Shown here: in pieces, positions 23,311-32,477 of the stretch
Layout: each line of letters starts with the position of its first letter
Position numbering within the stretch: position 1 is the stretch's first letter
DNA from: Kineosporia aurantiaca JCM 3230
GTDB taxonomy: Bacteria > Actinomycetota > Actinomycetes > Actinomycetales > Kineosporiaceae
Length of the DNA: 64,000 nucleotides
Assembly: GCA_000719025.1 (NCBI GenBank)
Contig: JODP01000015.1
Coordinates: forward strand, 1 to 64,000
Direction: 5' to 3'
The notes under the pieces: model-generated
Seen by the model: only the letters and a program-made list of their open reading frames with translations
Told to the model about the DNA's origin: nothing
Database searches by the model: none
Position numbers and translations under genes: made by a program

Positions 23311-24228
23311 TCAGGTGGATTCGCGGGCGATGACGTGCGCGGGTGTGGCGGTCAGATCGCCGGCGTCCGTGCCGAGCACCTGACGGGCCGCCCGGCGTCC
23401 GTGCGCATCCGCGTCGATATGCACCGTGGTAAGGCCCGGGGTGGAGAGGGCGGCGTATTCAGTTGCGTCGTAACCGATCACGGCCAGATCGTCGGGTACC
23501 CGCAGGCCGAGCAGCTGCGCGGATTTGAGGACGCGCAGGGCGAGTTCGTCGGTGAAGCCGGCGATTGCGGTCACCGGCTCATGGTCCCGGAACCCCTGCA
23601 GCGCCTCGACTCCGGCGTCCGGGTGCGGGATCGTCACGGGGAGCAGGGGAGGTAGGCCGAGCCGCTCGGCCGACTGGACGGCGAACTGCTGGCGGACCCG
23701 GGCGAACGCGGTCGGGTTCTCCGGGAGGGCCATGGCCAGCCGGGTGTGCCCGCGCTCGGCCAGGTGGCTGATCTGGACGAAGGTGTGGGCGGCCATGCCG
23801 TCGGTCCAGCCGCCGTCCGCCAGCTCCCGGCCGGTCGAGTAGTTGGCGGCGAAGTCGATCACCGCGCGGGGGGCCACCATGTGGGTGAGCTGGCTGGTCG
23901 AGGCCTTGGTGGGATGGCCGTGCTTGACCACCAGGATGTGGTCGTGATGGGCCAGTTCGTCGTCCAGGCCGCGGATGTAGGAGCGGGAGTAGTTGCCCTC
24001 CAGGCTCGCGTCCACGTTCAGCACGACGATCCGGGAGGAACCCTCGCGCATCGCCCGGGCGATGCCGTCCGGCACATAGCCCAGTTCCTTCGCGGCCGCC
24101 TCGACCCGCTCGCGGGTGGCCGGGGAGATGGTCTGGGTGGGCGTGTTGTTGAGCACGAAGCCGACCGTCGCCGGGGAGACGCCGCTGGCCGCCGCCACAT
24201 CGCGCATCGTCACCCGTCGCCTGGCCAT
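23311..24228 (-). CDS. LacI family transcriptional regulator
   Basis: A 305-residue repressor starting at ATG 24228 behind AGGAG. The helix-turn-helix with hinge is at residues 4-55 (TMRDVAAASGVSPATVGFVLNNTP ... AAAKELGYVPDGIARAM). The periplasmic-binding-like effector domain follows, ending with PDDLAVIGYDATEYAALSTPGLTTV. The central part is somewhat shortened (about 305 residues against a usual 330-340). It converges on the MarR gene (18-base gap) and is divergent from a LysR gene. Its target is not evident; the 111-base divergent gap upstream has no clean palindrome. Confidence 0.85.
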   Translation of the reverse strand: MARRRVTMRDVAAASGVSPATVGFVLNNTPTQTISPATRERVEAAAKELGYVPDGIARAMREGSSRIVVLNVDASLEGNYSRSYIRGLDDELAHHDHILVVKHGHPTKASTSQLTHMVAPRAVIDFAANYSTGRELADGGWTDGMAAHTFVQISHLAERGHTRLAMALPENPTAFARVRQQFAVQSAERLGLPPLLPVTIPHPDAGVEALQGFRDHEPVTAIAGFTDELALRVLKSAQLLGLRVPDDLAVIGYDATEYAALSTPGLTTVHIDADAHGRRAARQVLGTDAGDLTATPAHVIAREST

Positions 24229-24339
24229 CCGTCTCCTGTCCGGACCGATCCATCGGAAACCGGTGGTCATACTTTCACGGTCCAGTGTTTAAAGTGAGCA
24301 GGGTCGGGTCGACGAGGACAGAGCGGAGGTCACGCGGCG

Positions 24340-25245
24340 ATGGATCGGCTCCTGGTCATGCGCAGTCTGGTCGCCGTGGCCGACACGGAGAGCTTCGCCG
24401 AGGCGGCCGAGCTGATGATGACGTCCGCGTCCTCGGTGTCCCGGCACGTGGCCAGTCTGGAGAAGCATCTCGGCGCCCGGCTGGTGAACCGGACCGCCCG
24501 CTCGGTCACGCTGACCGAGTACGGGGTGCGCTACAGCGCCTTCGCCCGCCGGATCATCGACGAGATCGAGGAGGAGGACCGCAGCCTCTCCGGGATGAGC
24601 GAGAGCATCTCCGGGTCCCTGTCGGTGATCTGCCCGAAATGGCTGGGCAGCCTCGACCTGGGGGACGCGATCGCCGCCTTCTCGGTGCGCTACCCCGACA
24701 TCGAGGTCCGGCTCGAGCTCGGCGGGGTCCAGGACCGGGCCTACGCCTTTCTGGACAGCGGTTTCGACGTCTCCTTCCACAGCCGCCCGCTGCGGGACTC
24801 GCGGATGCGGCTGCGCCGGATCACCTCGCTGCCCTTCGTGCTCGGCGCCGCACCGGGCTATCTGGATCAGCGGGGGCGGCCGGAGGAGGTCGAGGACCTG
24901 CTGAAGCACGACTGCCTGACCCACGACCACGAGCTCTCCTGGCGGCTGGAGATCGGCGGGGACCAGCACGTCCACAAGATCGCCCGCAGCGCCTTCACGT
25001 CGAACTCGTACCTGGCTCTGCAGAAGGCCGCCGTTCACGGGCGCGGGGTGGCCCTGCTGCCCCTGCGCCTGGCCTCGGGCTCGATGGCCACCGGCGAACT
25101 GGAGGCCCTGTTCGCCGGGGCCCACGTCCATGAGCGCTCGCTGTGCGCGGTGCACGGGCCCGGGGCCCAGCCTCCCAAGAAGGTCAGCGCCCTACTGGAT
25201 TTCGTGACCCGGTGGTTCCGGGAACACCCCGCACCCACCGGTTAG
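24340..25245 (+). CDS. LysR family transcriptional regulator
   Basis: A 301-residue regulator. The N-terminal helix-turn-helix reads LLVMRSLVAVADTESFAEAAELMMTSASSVSRHVASLEKHLGARLVNRT, where the usual second helix is slightly diverged. The substrate-binding domain starts at about residue 90 (GSLSVICPKWLGSLDL) and the C-terminus ends in VTRWFREHP. It is divergent from the LacI gene and converges on the aminotransferase fusion with a 7-base gap. The LysR/LacI pair may share the 111-base intergenic control region. The effector is unknown. Confidence 0.84.
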   Translation: MDRLLVMRSLVAVADTESFAEAAELMMTSASSVSRHVASLEKHLGARLVNRTARSVTLTEYGVRYSAFARRIIDEIEEEDRSLSGMSESISGSLSVICPKWLGSLDLGDAIAAFSVRYPDIEVRLELGGVQDRAYAFLDSGFDVSFHSRPLRDSRMRLRRITSLPFVLGAAPGYLDQRGRPEEVEDLLKHDCLTHDHELSWRLEIGGDQHVHKIARSAFTSNSYLALQKAAVHGRGVALLPLRLASGSMATGELEALFAGAHVHERSLCAVHGPGAQPPKKVSALLDFVTRWFREHPAPTG

Positions 25246-25252
25246 GCGATGG

Positions 25253-28066
25253 TCACCAGCCGGTACTCAGCACCCGGTCCAGGGCCTCGAGGAAGAAGTC
25301 GGCCGACTCGGCGCTCAGGCAGAGCGGCGGCTTGATCTTCAGGACGTTCTGGTGGTCGCCGGTCGGCTGCAGGATCACCCCGAGCTCGAGCAGCCGGTCA
25401 CAGATGGCCGCGGTCTCCTCGGTGGCCGGCTCCCGGGTCGCCCGGTCCCGGACGAACTCCGGCCCGAGGTAGAGGCCGGACCCGTGCACGGTCCCGATCA
25501 GGGCGTGCTTCTCGCCCAGTTTCCGGAGTCCGTCCGCCAGCCGGGTGCCCACCTCGAGCGCGTTCTTCTGCAGCTGCTCGGTCTGGATGATGTCGAGCAC
25601 GGTCAGGCCGACCGCGCAGGAGAGAGGAGAGCCGCCGGTGGAGGAGAAGAAGTAACCCTGGGTGCGGTACCGGTCGGCGATCTCCTTGGTGGTGATCACC
25701 ACGCCGATCGGGAGCCCGCTGCCCGCCGACTTCGCCACCGCGACCACGTCCGGCACGACGCCCTGCTGCTCGAAACCCCAGAACCAGTGCCCGAGTCGGC
25801 CGTATCCGACCTGGACCTCGTCGGCGATCACCACACCGCCGGCCGCCCGCACCGCCTGGTAGACCGCAGCCAGGTAGCCGTCGGGCAGGGCGATGCCACC
25901 GCCCGTGCCGAAATAGCTTTCGCAGATGAATCCCGCGATGTCCGGCAGACTCTGAATCTTGGCCACGGCATCTTCGGCGTAGCGATGACCTTCTTCGGCC
26001 CGGTACCGGCCGCGGAAGACGTTCGCGGCGTCCACGGTGTGCACCCAAGAAGGCCGGGTGGACAGCGCATTCGGGTTGTCGGCGACCGACGTCGAGATGG
26101 CGTCGCTGGCGTACGTCCACCCGTGGTAGGACTCCAGCATGGCGACCATATTGCTCCGGCCGGTGCTGGCCAGGGCCAGGCGGACCGCGAGATCGGTTGC
26201 CTCGGAGCCCGAATTGACGAAGAAGACGGTGTCCAGCGGTGCGGGCAGGGTTTCAGTGATGCGCTCGGCGTAGGCGCCGATCACGTCGTAGTTGAAGCGG
26301 GAGTTGGTGTTCAGCAGCCGGAGTTGACGGGTAGCGGCCTCGGTGATCCGGGGGTGTGAGTGCCCCACCGAGGTCACGTTGTTGACCATGTCCAGGTACA
26401 CCCGGCCGTCGGTGTCGATCAGGTGCTCCCGCCAGCCCCGTTCGATCTGCGGCGGGTTCGCGTAGTAGTGCTCCTGCACCTCGGCCAGGTGGCGTTCCCG
26501 GCGTTTCAGGGCCGAATGATGGACGCTTACGGTCGCATTGGGTAGCCCGAACGCACCGGCCGGGTCGATCGCCACCGATCGCCATCCGGCCCGGTACCCC
26601 GGCTGAACCAGGAACGGTGGGAAGGGGTGCCCGCTCTCCACCGCCTGGATTCGCAACGGAGTCCGCGCCGGCAGCGGTCCCTGGCCGTCATCGTCCCTCA
26701 TTACCCTGAGCTGTTGGGGCAGAACCGGTGTGCTCAGAGGCTCGGCCAGCCAGAGAATCATTCCAGTGGCAAAGGTTTCGGGACCGTTCAGACTGTAGAC
26801 GGGCGATCCGGCCAGCATGGTCGAGCCGAACGGAACAATCGCCGCAGCGGCTCCGGCGTCGAGGTGCCGTTCGGCTTCCCGCTGCAGCACGTCCGGGCTC
26901 TGCCAGGCGCCCTCGTCGAAGATCCCAGAAATGGTGGACGTGTCGATCACCTTTACGGGGCCGGTGATCTCAGCGACTGGCGCGGCGGACCAATGCCGGA
27001 CTTCGCTGACAGGAAGGCCGAGGGCCTCGCGGAAGACTCCGGGCATCACCTCGACCGGAACGGAGGTCGCGACCTCGAGGAGATGCTGATCCTCGTCCAG
27101 AGTTTCTGCTACATAAGCATTGTCGGAATCCAGTCGAACCTGCTGACGGCCGCTGAGCACGAGCACCGCGCCACGCAGCACGACCAGGGGCCAGATCGCG
27201 TCCACCTCCGACGGGCTGAGCGGTCGGAGCGCGTGGAAGGCCCTGACCGCGGGCAGCACGGAGAGCGCGGTGGCTCCGTCGTGATCGAGGATCGAGGCAA
27301 TGGTGACGGCGAGTTCGGCCACCCGCCACGATCGCATCACGTCGCCGAAGTCGATGATGCTGTCGGGTAGCGGCACCGGTCCGTGCGAGGCCATGATGTT
27401 GTCGTCGGTCAGGTCGAAATGGCCGAGCTGAAGCGGAAGCTCGGACCGCACGCGGTCCAGGGCGGCCGAAGCGATGCGGGCCTGATCCCGAATGCGCCCG
27501 TCCGGATCGTCCTCGGCCAGCAACTCGATCACCCGCTCGGCCTGCCGTAGATCCCACTGCAGCACGCGGTCGGCGGCCGGGTGGTCCAGTTCGCCCAGGG
27601 CCAGGCTGACCCGCGCGGCCAGCTCGCCCATCCGGGCCACGACGGCGGGGGAGAGGTACTGCGATCCGGTGAACGTCGTGCCGGGCATGAACTCAAGCAC
27701 CCGGACCCGCAAGCGTCCTTCGCTGGTCTCCCACCAAGCGTCCATCGGTCCGCGCTCACCCGGACGCACCGACGCGACCCGCCCCTCGGGCCACGCCTCG
27801 GCCACCCGGGTGGCGGCGATCGTCTGGAGGTCGATCTCCGGACCGGAGAAGGCCGGGTTGCTGATCTTGAGCACCGCGAACGGCCCGGTGGTGGGGGATC
27901 GGAGCACGAAGTTCTGGTCCTGCTGGCTGCCCAGGGGCCGGAGATCCGCGGTCACCCCGAACACCTCGGCCAGGAGGCGCTGGGCCTCCTCCGCACCGAG
28001 CGTCGGCGTCGGCAGCTCGGGGCGCGCGAAGAAGTCGAACAGCACCTCGTCCTCGGGCAGACTCAT
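25253..28066 (-). CDS. Aminoglycoside phosphotransferase-like / class III aminotransferase fusion
   Basis: A 937-residue multidomain protein from ATG 28066 (AGAGGA upstream). Residues about 30-320 form an APH/choline-kinase-like domain with Brenner motif HFDLTDDNIMA and IDFGD. Residues about 340-500 form a poorly conserved linker domain, in the place where related fusions carry an M23-like peptidase fold. Residues about 510-930 are a class III PLP aminotransferase (VFFVNSGSEATDLAVRLA, LESYHGWTYAS, ADEVQVGYGRLG and the PLP Lys in VAVAKSAGSGLPIG). Related fusions are linked to ethanolamine-phosphate or hydroxylysine-phosphate phospho-lyases, so it may phosphorylate an amino alcohol and then eliminate phosphate and ammonia. 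This is inferred from domain pairing. Confidence 0.85.
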   Translation of the reverse strand: MSLPEDEVLFDFFARPELPTPTLGAEEAQRLLAEVFGVTADLRPLGSQQDQNFVLRSPTTGPFAVLKISNPAFSGPEIDLQTIAATRVAEAWPEGRVASVRPGERGPMDAWWETSEGRLRVRVLEFMPGTTFTGSQYLSPAVVARMGELAARVSLALGELDHPAADRVLQWDLRQAERVIELLAEDDPDGRIRDQARIASAALDRVRSELPLQLGHFDLTDDNIMASHGPVPLPDSIIDFGDVMRSWRVAELAVTIASILDHDGATALSVLPAVRAFHALRPLSPSEVDAIWPLVVLRGAVLVLSGRQQVRLDSDNAYVAETLDEDQHLLEVATSVPVEVMPGVFREALGLPVSEVRHWSAAPVAEITGPVKVIDTSTISGIFDEGAWQSPDVLQREAERHLDAGAAAAIVPFGSTMLAGSPVYSLNGPETFATGMILWLAEPLSTPVLPQQLRVMRDDDGQGPLPARTPLRIQAVESGHPFPPFLVQPGYRAGWRSVAIDPAGAFGLPNATVSVHHSALKRRERHLAEVQEHYYANPPQIERGWREHLIDTDGRVYLDMVNNVTSVGHSHPRITEAATRQLRLLNTNSRFNYDVIGAYAERITETLPAPLDTVFFVNSGSEATDLAVRLALASTGRSNMVAMLESYHGWTYASDAISTSVADNPNALSTRPSWVHTVDAANVFRGRYRAEEGHRYAEDAVAKIQSLPDIAGFICESYFGTGGGIALPDGYLAAVYQAVRAAGGVVIADEVQVGYGRLGHWFWGFEQQGVVPDVVAVAKSAGSGLPIGVVITTKEIADRYRTQGYFFSSTGGSPLSCAVGLTVLDIIQTEQLQKNALEVGTRLADGLRKLGEKHALIGTVHGSGLYLGPEFVRDRATREPATEETAAICDRLLELGVILQPTGDHQNVLKIKPPLCLSAESADFFLEALDRVLSTGW

Positions 28067-28102
28067 GATGACGTCCTCTGAATCGGTGGATATGGTGAAT
28101 TC

Positions 28103-28498
28103 GTGGATGGCGAGCTGACCGAGGCCGAGCTGGAATTCCTGCGGGAGACCTTCGACCTGGCCCGGGAGGGCGACGTCGCGGCGCTGACCCAACGGTTCGA
28201 GGCCGGCGTGCCGGTCAACCTGACCAACGGTTCCGGCGACAGCCTGCTCATCCTGGCCGCGTACTACCAGCAACAGGCCGTGGTCGAGCTGTTGCTCGCC
28301 CGCGAGGCCGACACCGGCCGGGTCAACGACCGGGGACAGACCGCCCTCGGCGCGGCCACGTTCCGGCAGTCGGAGCCGATCGTGCGGGCGTTGCTGGCGG
28401 CGAACGCCGATCCGGATCTGGGTGGCCCCTCGGCCCTCGGGATCGCCGAGTTCTTCCACCTCGACCGGATGGCGGAGCTGCTGCGGGCCCGCGGCTAG
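28103..28498 (+). CDS. Ankyrin repeat protein
   Basis: A 131-residue protein starting at GTG 28103 with three to four ankyrin repeats: SGDSLLILAAYYQQQAVVELLLAREA, RGQTALGAATFRQSEPIVRALLAANA and the terminal PSALGIAEFFHLDRMAELLRARG. There is no signal peptide. It is transcribed away from the aminotransferase fusion across a 36-base gap and its stop overlaps that of the GNAT gene. Small actinobacterial ankyrin proteins of this type mediate protein contacts; the partner is unknown. Confidence 0.85.
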   Translation: MDGELTEAELEFLRETFDLAREGDVAALTQRFEAGVPVNLTNGSGDSLLILAAYYQQQAVVELLLAREADTGRVNDRGQTALGAATFRQSEPIVRALLAANADPDLGGPSALGIAEFFHLDRMAELLRARG

Positions 28499-29028
28499 AG
28501 CTTGAGGGCGAAAACGTAGTCGTCCTCCAGCTTTCCGCCGACCAGGAACTGCCGGGTGCCCACCCGCTCGAACCCCACCCGCTCGTAGAACCGCTGAGCC
28601 CGGGTGTTCTGCTGGTTGGTGCCCAGCCAGATCTGCTCCGCGCCGCGGGTCACCGCCAGTTCGCGCACCCGGTTGAACAGCGCGTAGCCGACCCCGCCGC
28701 CGATCGAGCCCGGGCGGACGTAGAGCTTGCTGAGGTAGGAGGCCGGGCCCGCCCCGATCAGCTCGGCGATGTCGGGCGGCGGCACCTGGTAGGCGGCCAA
28801 GGCGTACCCGTCCAACGGGCCGTCGTCCGGCCGGGCCGTCACGGTGTCGTAGTCCGGGTCCCGCAGGTAGGCCAGGAACGCGGCGGGCGAAAGCTTTTCG
28901 GCGATGAACTGGGTGATCGCCTCGGGGGTGGTCTCGGGGGGACAGGCCAGGGGGAACGTCACGGCGGCGAGGGCGGCCAGGGCGTCGGCGTCGTCCGGCG
29001 TTGCAGCGTCGATCATCACGGTGCTCAC
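28495..29028 (-). CDS. GNAT family N-acetyltransferase
   Basis: A 177-residue acetyltransferase. The core includes SYLSKLYVRPGSIGGGVGYALFNRVRELA (acetyl-CoA motif A, here GGGVGYA) and QIWLGTNQQNTRAQRFYERVGFERVGTRQFLVGG (motif B). Such enzymes acetylate amines, peptides or antibiotics. It overlaps the ankyrin gene tail to tail and follows the PhzF-like gene by 16 bases on the same strand, so the two may be co-transcribed. The substrate is unknown. Confidence 0.86.
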   Translation of the reverse strand: MSTVMIDAATPDDADALAALAAVTFPLACPPETTPEAITQFIAEKLSPAAFLAYLRDPDYDTVTARPDDGPLDGYALAAYQVPPPDIAELIGAGPASYLSKLYVRPGSIGGGVGYALFNRVRELAVTRGAEQIWLGTNQQNTRAQRFYERVGFERVGTRQFLVGGKLEDDYVFALKL

Positions 29029-29044
29029 TGTACGAGGCCGCGGT

Positions 29045-29899
29045 TCAGGGGTTGATCTGCACGGCCGTGCCGCTGACCACGATGCCGCCCTCGGCCGGGA
29101 TGTCGACCAGCAGCAGGCTGGGCCGCCCGACGTGACGGCCCTGGTGGATCACGATCCGCTCGGGCGGCGCGACCAGGCCGAGGTCGCGCAGGTAGGCCCC
29201 GGTGGATGCGGCGGCCGACCCGGTGGCCGGATCCTCGGTGATGTCCCCGACCGGGAACAGGTTGCGGGCCTCGAATGCGCCGGAGGGCAGGCGGTGCAGC
29301 ACGGTCACCGTCCCGGTCCAGTTCTGCTCGTTCATCAGCGCCCGCACGGCCGCCGGCTCGAACCCGAACGTGTCGAACCGCTCGGCGTCCCGCAGCACCA
29401 GCACCGGGTGCCAGTTGCCGGCGAAGGCCTCGCGCGGCGGGTACTCCGGCTCGGCCAGGTCGTCCGGGGTGAGCTTGAGCAGGCCGAGCAGGCGCTGCAG
29501 CACCTCCTCGGCCAGGGGCCGGACGGTGGGCGGAGCACTGGTGAAGGCGGCCGTGATCCCGCCGCTGGTCTGCTCGGTCTGCAAAGTGATCGGCCCGACC
29601 GCGGTTTCGAAGAGGATGGCGCCGGGCCCGTCCCGCTCGGCCAGGGCCACGGCGGTGGCGATCGTGGCGTGGCCGCAGAACGGCACCTCGGCGCCGGGCG
29701 AGAAGTAGCGCAGGGTGGCCCGCCGGGGCGCGCTCGCCTGACTCAGCACGAACGCGGTCTCGGAGTAGCCGACCTCGGCGGCGATGGCCAGCATCTCTGC
29801 GTTGCTGAGGTCACCGGCGCCGAGGACGACTCCCGCCGGGTTACCGCCGCGGCCGTTCTCGGGGAAGGCCGCGTACCGGCGGATCTGTGAAGCGCTCAC
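29045..29899 (-). CDS. PhzF-like isomerase family protein
   Basis: A 284-residue protein with the duplicated diaminopimelate-epimerase-like fold of the PhzF family: GNPAGVVLGAGDLS, GYSETAFVLSQ (containing the catalytic-type Glu), PFCGHATIATAVAL, EDPATGSAAASTGAYLRD and RIVIHQGRHVGRPSLL. PhzF proteins isomerise or epimerise small acids. Only one subgroup makes phenazines and no other phenazine gene is nearby, although the PhzS-like monooxygenase at 1704 invites comparison. It precedes the GNAT gene by 16 bases. Confidence 0.87.
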   Translation of the reverse strand: MSASQIRRYAAFPENGRGGNPAGVVLGAGDLSNAEMLAIAAEVGYSETAFVLSQASAPRRATLRYFSPGAEVPFCGHATIATAVALAERDGPGAILFETAVGPITLQTEQTSGGITAAFTSAPPTVRPLAEEVLQRLLGLLKLTPDDLAEPEYPPREAFAGNWHPVLVLRDAERFDTFGFEPAAVRALMNEQNWTGTVTVLHRLPSGAFEARNLFPVGDITEDPATGSAAASTGAYLRDLGLVAPPERIVIHQGRHVGRPSLLLVDIPAEGGIVVSGTAVQINP

Positions 29900-29987
29900 C
29901 TTGCTCCTCTAACCTTGACGGCGCAGTGAAAAGCGCCGCCCCCGAAGCTCTCCGGAAGCGGCGCCGACGTGCTCGGCCGACCCTTGG

Positions 29988-30137
29988 TCAGCCGGTCACG
30001 AAAGCTGCAACCGTAGAACCGTCATCCGTGGAACCGTAGCGGCACCGGCGTCGGCCGTTCTCGGAAGGGAGAAGGGCCACCGGCGCTTCCACGCGCAGCA
30101 ACCGGCCGCTCGTGAAGAGGAATGGCTGTGCATTCAT
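29988..30137 (-). CDS. Possible small orphan peptide, 49 residues
   Basis: Within the 450-base gap between the PhzF-like gene and the large membrane protein, this frame has a good ribosome site (AAAGGA eight bases upstream of ATG 30137). It begins NAQPFLFTSGRLLRVEAPVA and ends DDGSTVAAFVTG, with one Cys in a basic stretch. It has no recognised domain. The PF near the N-terminus followed by a DG-containing tail faintly recalls precursors of ATP-grasp-modified peptides, but no ATP-grasp or methyltransferase gene lies nearby. The rest of the gap shows nothing I can assign. Confidence 0.35.
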   Translation of the reverse strand: MNAQPFLFTSGRLLRVEAPVALLPSENGRRRCRYGSTDDGSTVAAFVTG

Positions 30138-30350
30138 CACTGGTGATTCCTTTCTCTGCTCGGTCGAATCGTGCTCAGATCCCGATCGAATCATTCCGTG
30201 CGAACCAGCCGACGCCATTTCTCTTCCCAGGCGCCATCCCTCAGCATGCCACGACCGGGTTGCGGGGGGCCAGGTCTTTCGGGGGCTCGGGTGACCGCCG
30301 GTCTCCGGAAGTTTCCTATGATGTCCGGACACGAGCCGATGGGGAGAGCG

Positions 30351-32477
30351 ATGCCGGACCGGGTCCTTGCCGCCGCTCAGGGCGGTGACCTGCTCGATCT
30401 CGCCGGGGGACCGCAGTTCGACGCCCGGCGGGACGAAACCTACTGGACCTCCGGCCAGAGGCTGACCGCGGCGTCCTTACTCGAGGCGCTGACCGGGACC
30501 GAAGGTGTCCATCCCCGTGGGGTCCGGATCCGGGGTGCCCGGATCGTCGGGGACTTCGGCTGGGAGTGGCAACGGCTGCGGGTGCCCCTGGAACTGGTCG
30601 ACTGCCGGGTGGAGGAGATCATCCGGCTCGACCAGGCCCACGTCGTCGGTCTCACCCTGCGCCGCTGCCGGGTCCCCGGCCTGACCGCCGAGCAGCTGAC
30701 CAGCTCGGGCAGCCTGCGACTGGGCCGCACCGTGTTCGACGGTTCGATCCTGCTGAAGGACGCGTCGGTGGCCGGGGAGGTGGTGCTGTCGAGGGCGACG
30801 GTCGCGGCGACGCTGAAACACCGGGGTGTGCCGGTCGCGATCGACGCGCAACGGCTGCAGACCACCGGATCGCTCAACCTGGAGCACGATTTCCGGGCCG
30901 AGGGGGCGGTGAACCTGTCCGGAGCCCGGATCGGCGGCAGCCTGCAGTGCACCGGTGGGCACCTGATCAACCCGGGCAGCAGCGCCCTGACCGCCGGCGA
31001 CGTCCAGGTGGGCGGCAACGTCCATCTCAGCAACCGGTTCGAGGCGCAGGGGCGGATCACCTTCAACCGGGCTCGGATCGAGGGGAACTTCAGCTGCGAC
31101 AGCGCCACGCTGGCCAACCCGGGCAAGGACGCGCTGACCGCGGAGCGGGCCACCATCGGCGGCGCCCTGCAGCTGCGGGGGCAGTTCCGGGCCACCGGCC
31201 GGGTACGCCTGTCCGGCGCTCACATCGGCGGGAACCTGGACTGCACCAACGGGAGTTTCGACAGCGCGGACGGTGGGGACGCGATCCACGCGGCCGGGAT
31301 GCAGGTGGACGGTAACGTCACCCTGCGCGGCACGTTCCGCTCGGCCGGGCGGATCCAGCTCGACGACGCAACCATCGGCGGCACCCTGGACTGCGACGGG
31401 GCCACCCTGGTGCACGACTCGGCCGAGGCGCTGCGGGCCCGGAACCTGACCATCAGCGGCGACGTCCGTTTCGACGACCGGGCGACCGAGGCCCACCTCA
31501 CCGCCGACGGCGAGGTCAGCCTGGCCGGGGCCCGGATCGGGGGCTCGGTGATCTGCGTCGGCGGCTCGTTCGTCAACCCCGGCGGCCCGGCCCTGGACCT
31601 GGCCGACGCCACCGTGGGCGGCAGCGTCTGGATGACCGACACCACCGTGCAGGGCTCGCTCCGGCTGGTCCGCTGCCGGATCCAGGGCGACTTCAGCCTG
31701 TGGGCCAGCAGCCTGGAGGGCGTGTTCTCGGCCCGGGGGATGGCCCTGGCCGGGAACTTCGCCTGGGCCCGCTGCTCCCGCCGGCCGGCCGAGGTGGACC
31801 TGCGCCGGGCCCAGGTCGGGCAGATCGACGACGACGAGACCTGCTGGCCGGAGCCGGGTCAGTTGCACATCGACGGGCTGGTCTACGACCGGCTGAGTTC
31901 CCGCGCGCCCAGCTCCCCGCAGGAGCGGCTGGGCTGGATCCGCCGGCAGCCGGGCTTCGTCCCGGACCCGTACCAGCAGCTGGTGCACGTCTACCGGCGC
32001 AACGGCCAGCTGGCCGAGGCGACCATCGTGGCCATGGCCCAGCAGGACGACCTGCGCCGGCGCGGGGAGCTCACCCGGCCGGCGAAGGCGTGGAACTGGT
32101 TCATCGGCCGGAGCATCGGCCACGGCTACCGTCCCGCCCGGGCCGCCTGGACGCTGTTCGCCGTCTACCTGGTGACCCTGCTGGCGGTCTGGCTGGGGGC
32201 TCGGTCGGATGCGTTCATCCCGGTGGGGAACACCGCGACGGCAGCCTCCGTCTCCTCCCGGTGCCAGGCCGACTATCCCTGCCTGGTGCCGGTGGCGTAC
32301 TCCCTGGAGAGCATCGTCCCGATCCTGAACCTGCACCAGCGGGACAACTGGCAGCCGAAGTCGACGACGCCGCAGGAGCGGACGCTGAGCACCTGGCTGT
32401 ATCTCTCGACGGTCCTCGGCTACGCCGGAACCACGCTGCTGGCCGCCGGTTTGAGCGGCCTGGCCCGGAAGACCTGA
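30351..32477 (+). CDS. Repeat-built membrane protein (often annotated membrane-associated oxidoreductase)
   Basis: A 708-residue protein starting at ATG 30351 behind GGGGAGAG. Residues about 120-480 contain tandem repeats of 49-54 residues with the core LSGARIGGSLxC ... NPGxxALTA ... GGNVxLxxxFxAxGRI, seen five times, predicting a right-handed beta-helix. The C-terminal third has two hydrophobic segments (WTLFAVYLVTLLAVWLGA and STVLGYAGTTLLAAGLSGLA) flanking a 100-residue loop. Similar actinobacterial proteins are labelled oxidoreductases without visible cofactor motifs; I see none here. It converges on the CU044_5270 gene with no gap. The function is unknown; a membrane-anchored cytosolic scaffold is plausible. 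Confidence 0.8.
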   Translation: MPDRVLAAAQGGDLLDLAGGPQFDARRDETYWTSGQRLTAASLLEALTGTEGVHPRGVRIRGARIVGDFGWEWQRLRVPLELVDCRVEEIIRLDQAHVVGLTLRRCRVPGLTAEQLTSSGSLRLGRTVFDGSILLKDASVAGEVVLSRATVAATLKHRGVPVAIDAQRLQTTGSLNLEHDFRAEGAVNLSGARIGGSLQCTGGHLINPGSSALTAGDVQVGGNVHLSNRFEAQGRITFNRARIEGNFSCDSATLANPGKDALTAERATIGGALQLRGQFRATGRVRLSGAHIGGNLDCTNGSFDSADGGDAIHAAGMQVDGNVTLRGTFRSAGRIQLDDATIGGTLDCDGATLVHDSAEALRARNLTISGDVRFDDRATEAHLTADGEVSLAGARIGGSVICVGGSFVNPGGPALDLADATVGGSVWMTDTTVQGSLRLVRCRIQGDFSLWASSLEGVFSARGMALAGNFAWARCSRRPAEVDLRRAQVGQIDDDETCWPEPGQLHIDGLVYDRLSSRAPSSPQERLGWIRRQPGFVPDPYQQLVHVYRRNGQLAEATIVAMAQQDDLRRRGELTRPAKAWNWFIGRSIGHGYRPARAAWTLFAVYLVTLLAVWLGARSDAFIPVGNTATAASVSSRCQADYPCLVPVAYSLESIVPILNLHQRDNWQPKSTTPQERTLSTWLYLSTVLGYAGTTLLAAGLSGLARKT

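Noticed and set aside
29045..29899. Phenazine biosynthesis locus
   Set aside because: PhzF-like and PhzS-like proteins are 26 kb apart and no phzA/B/C/D/E/G homologue is present.
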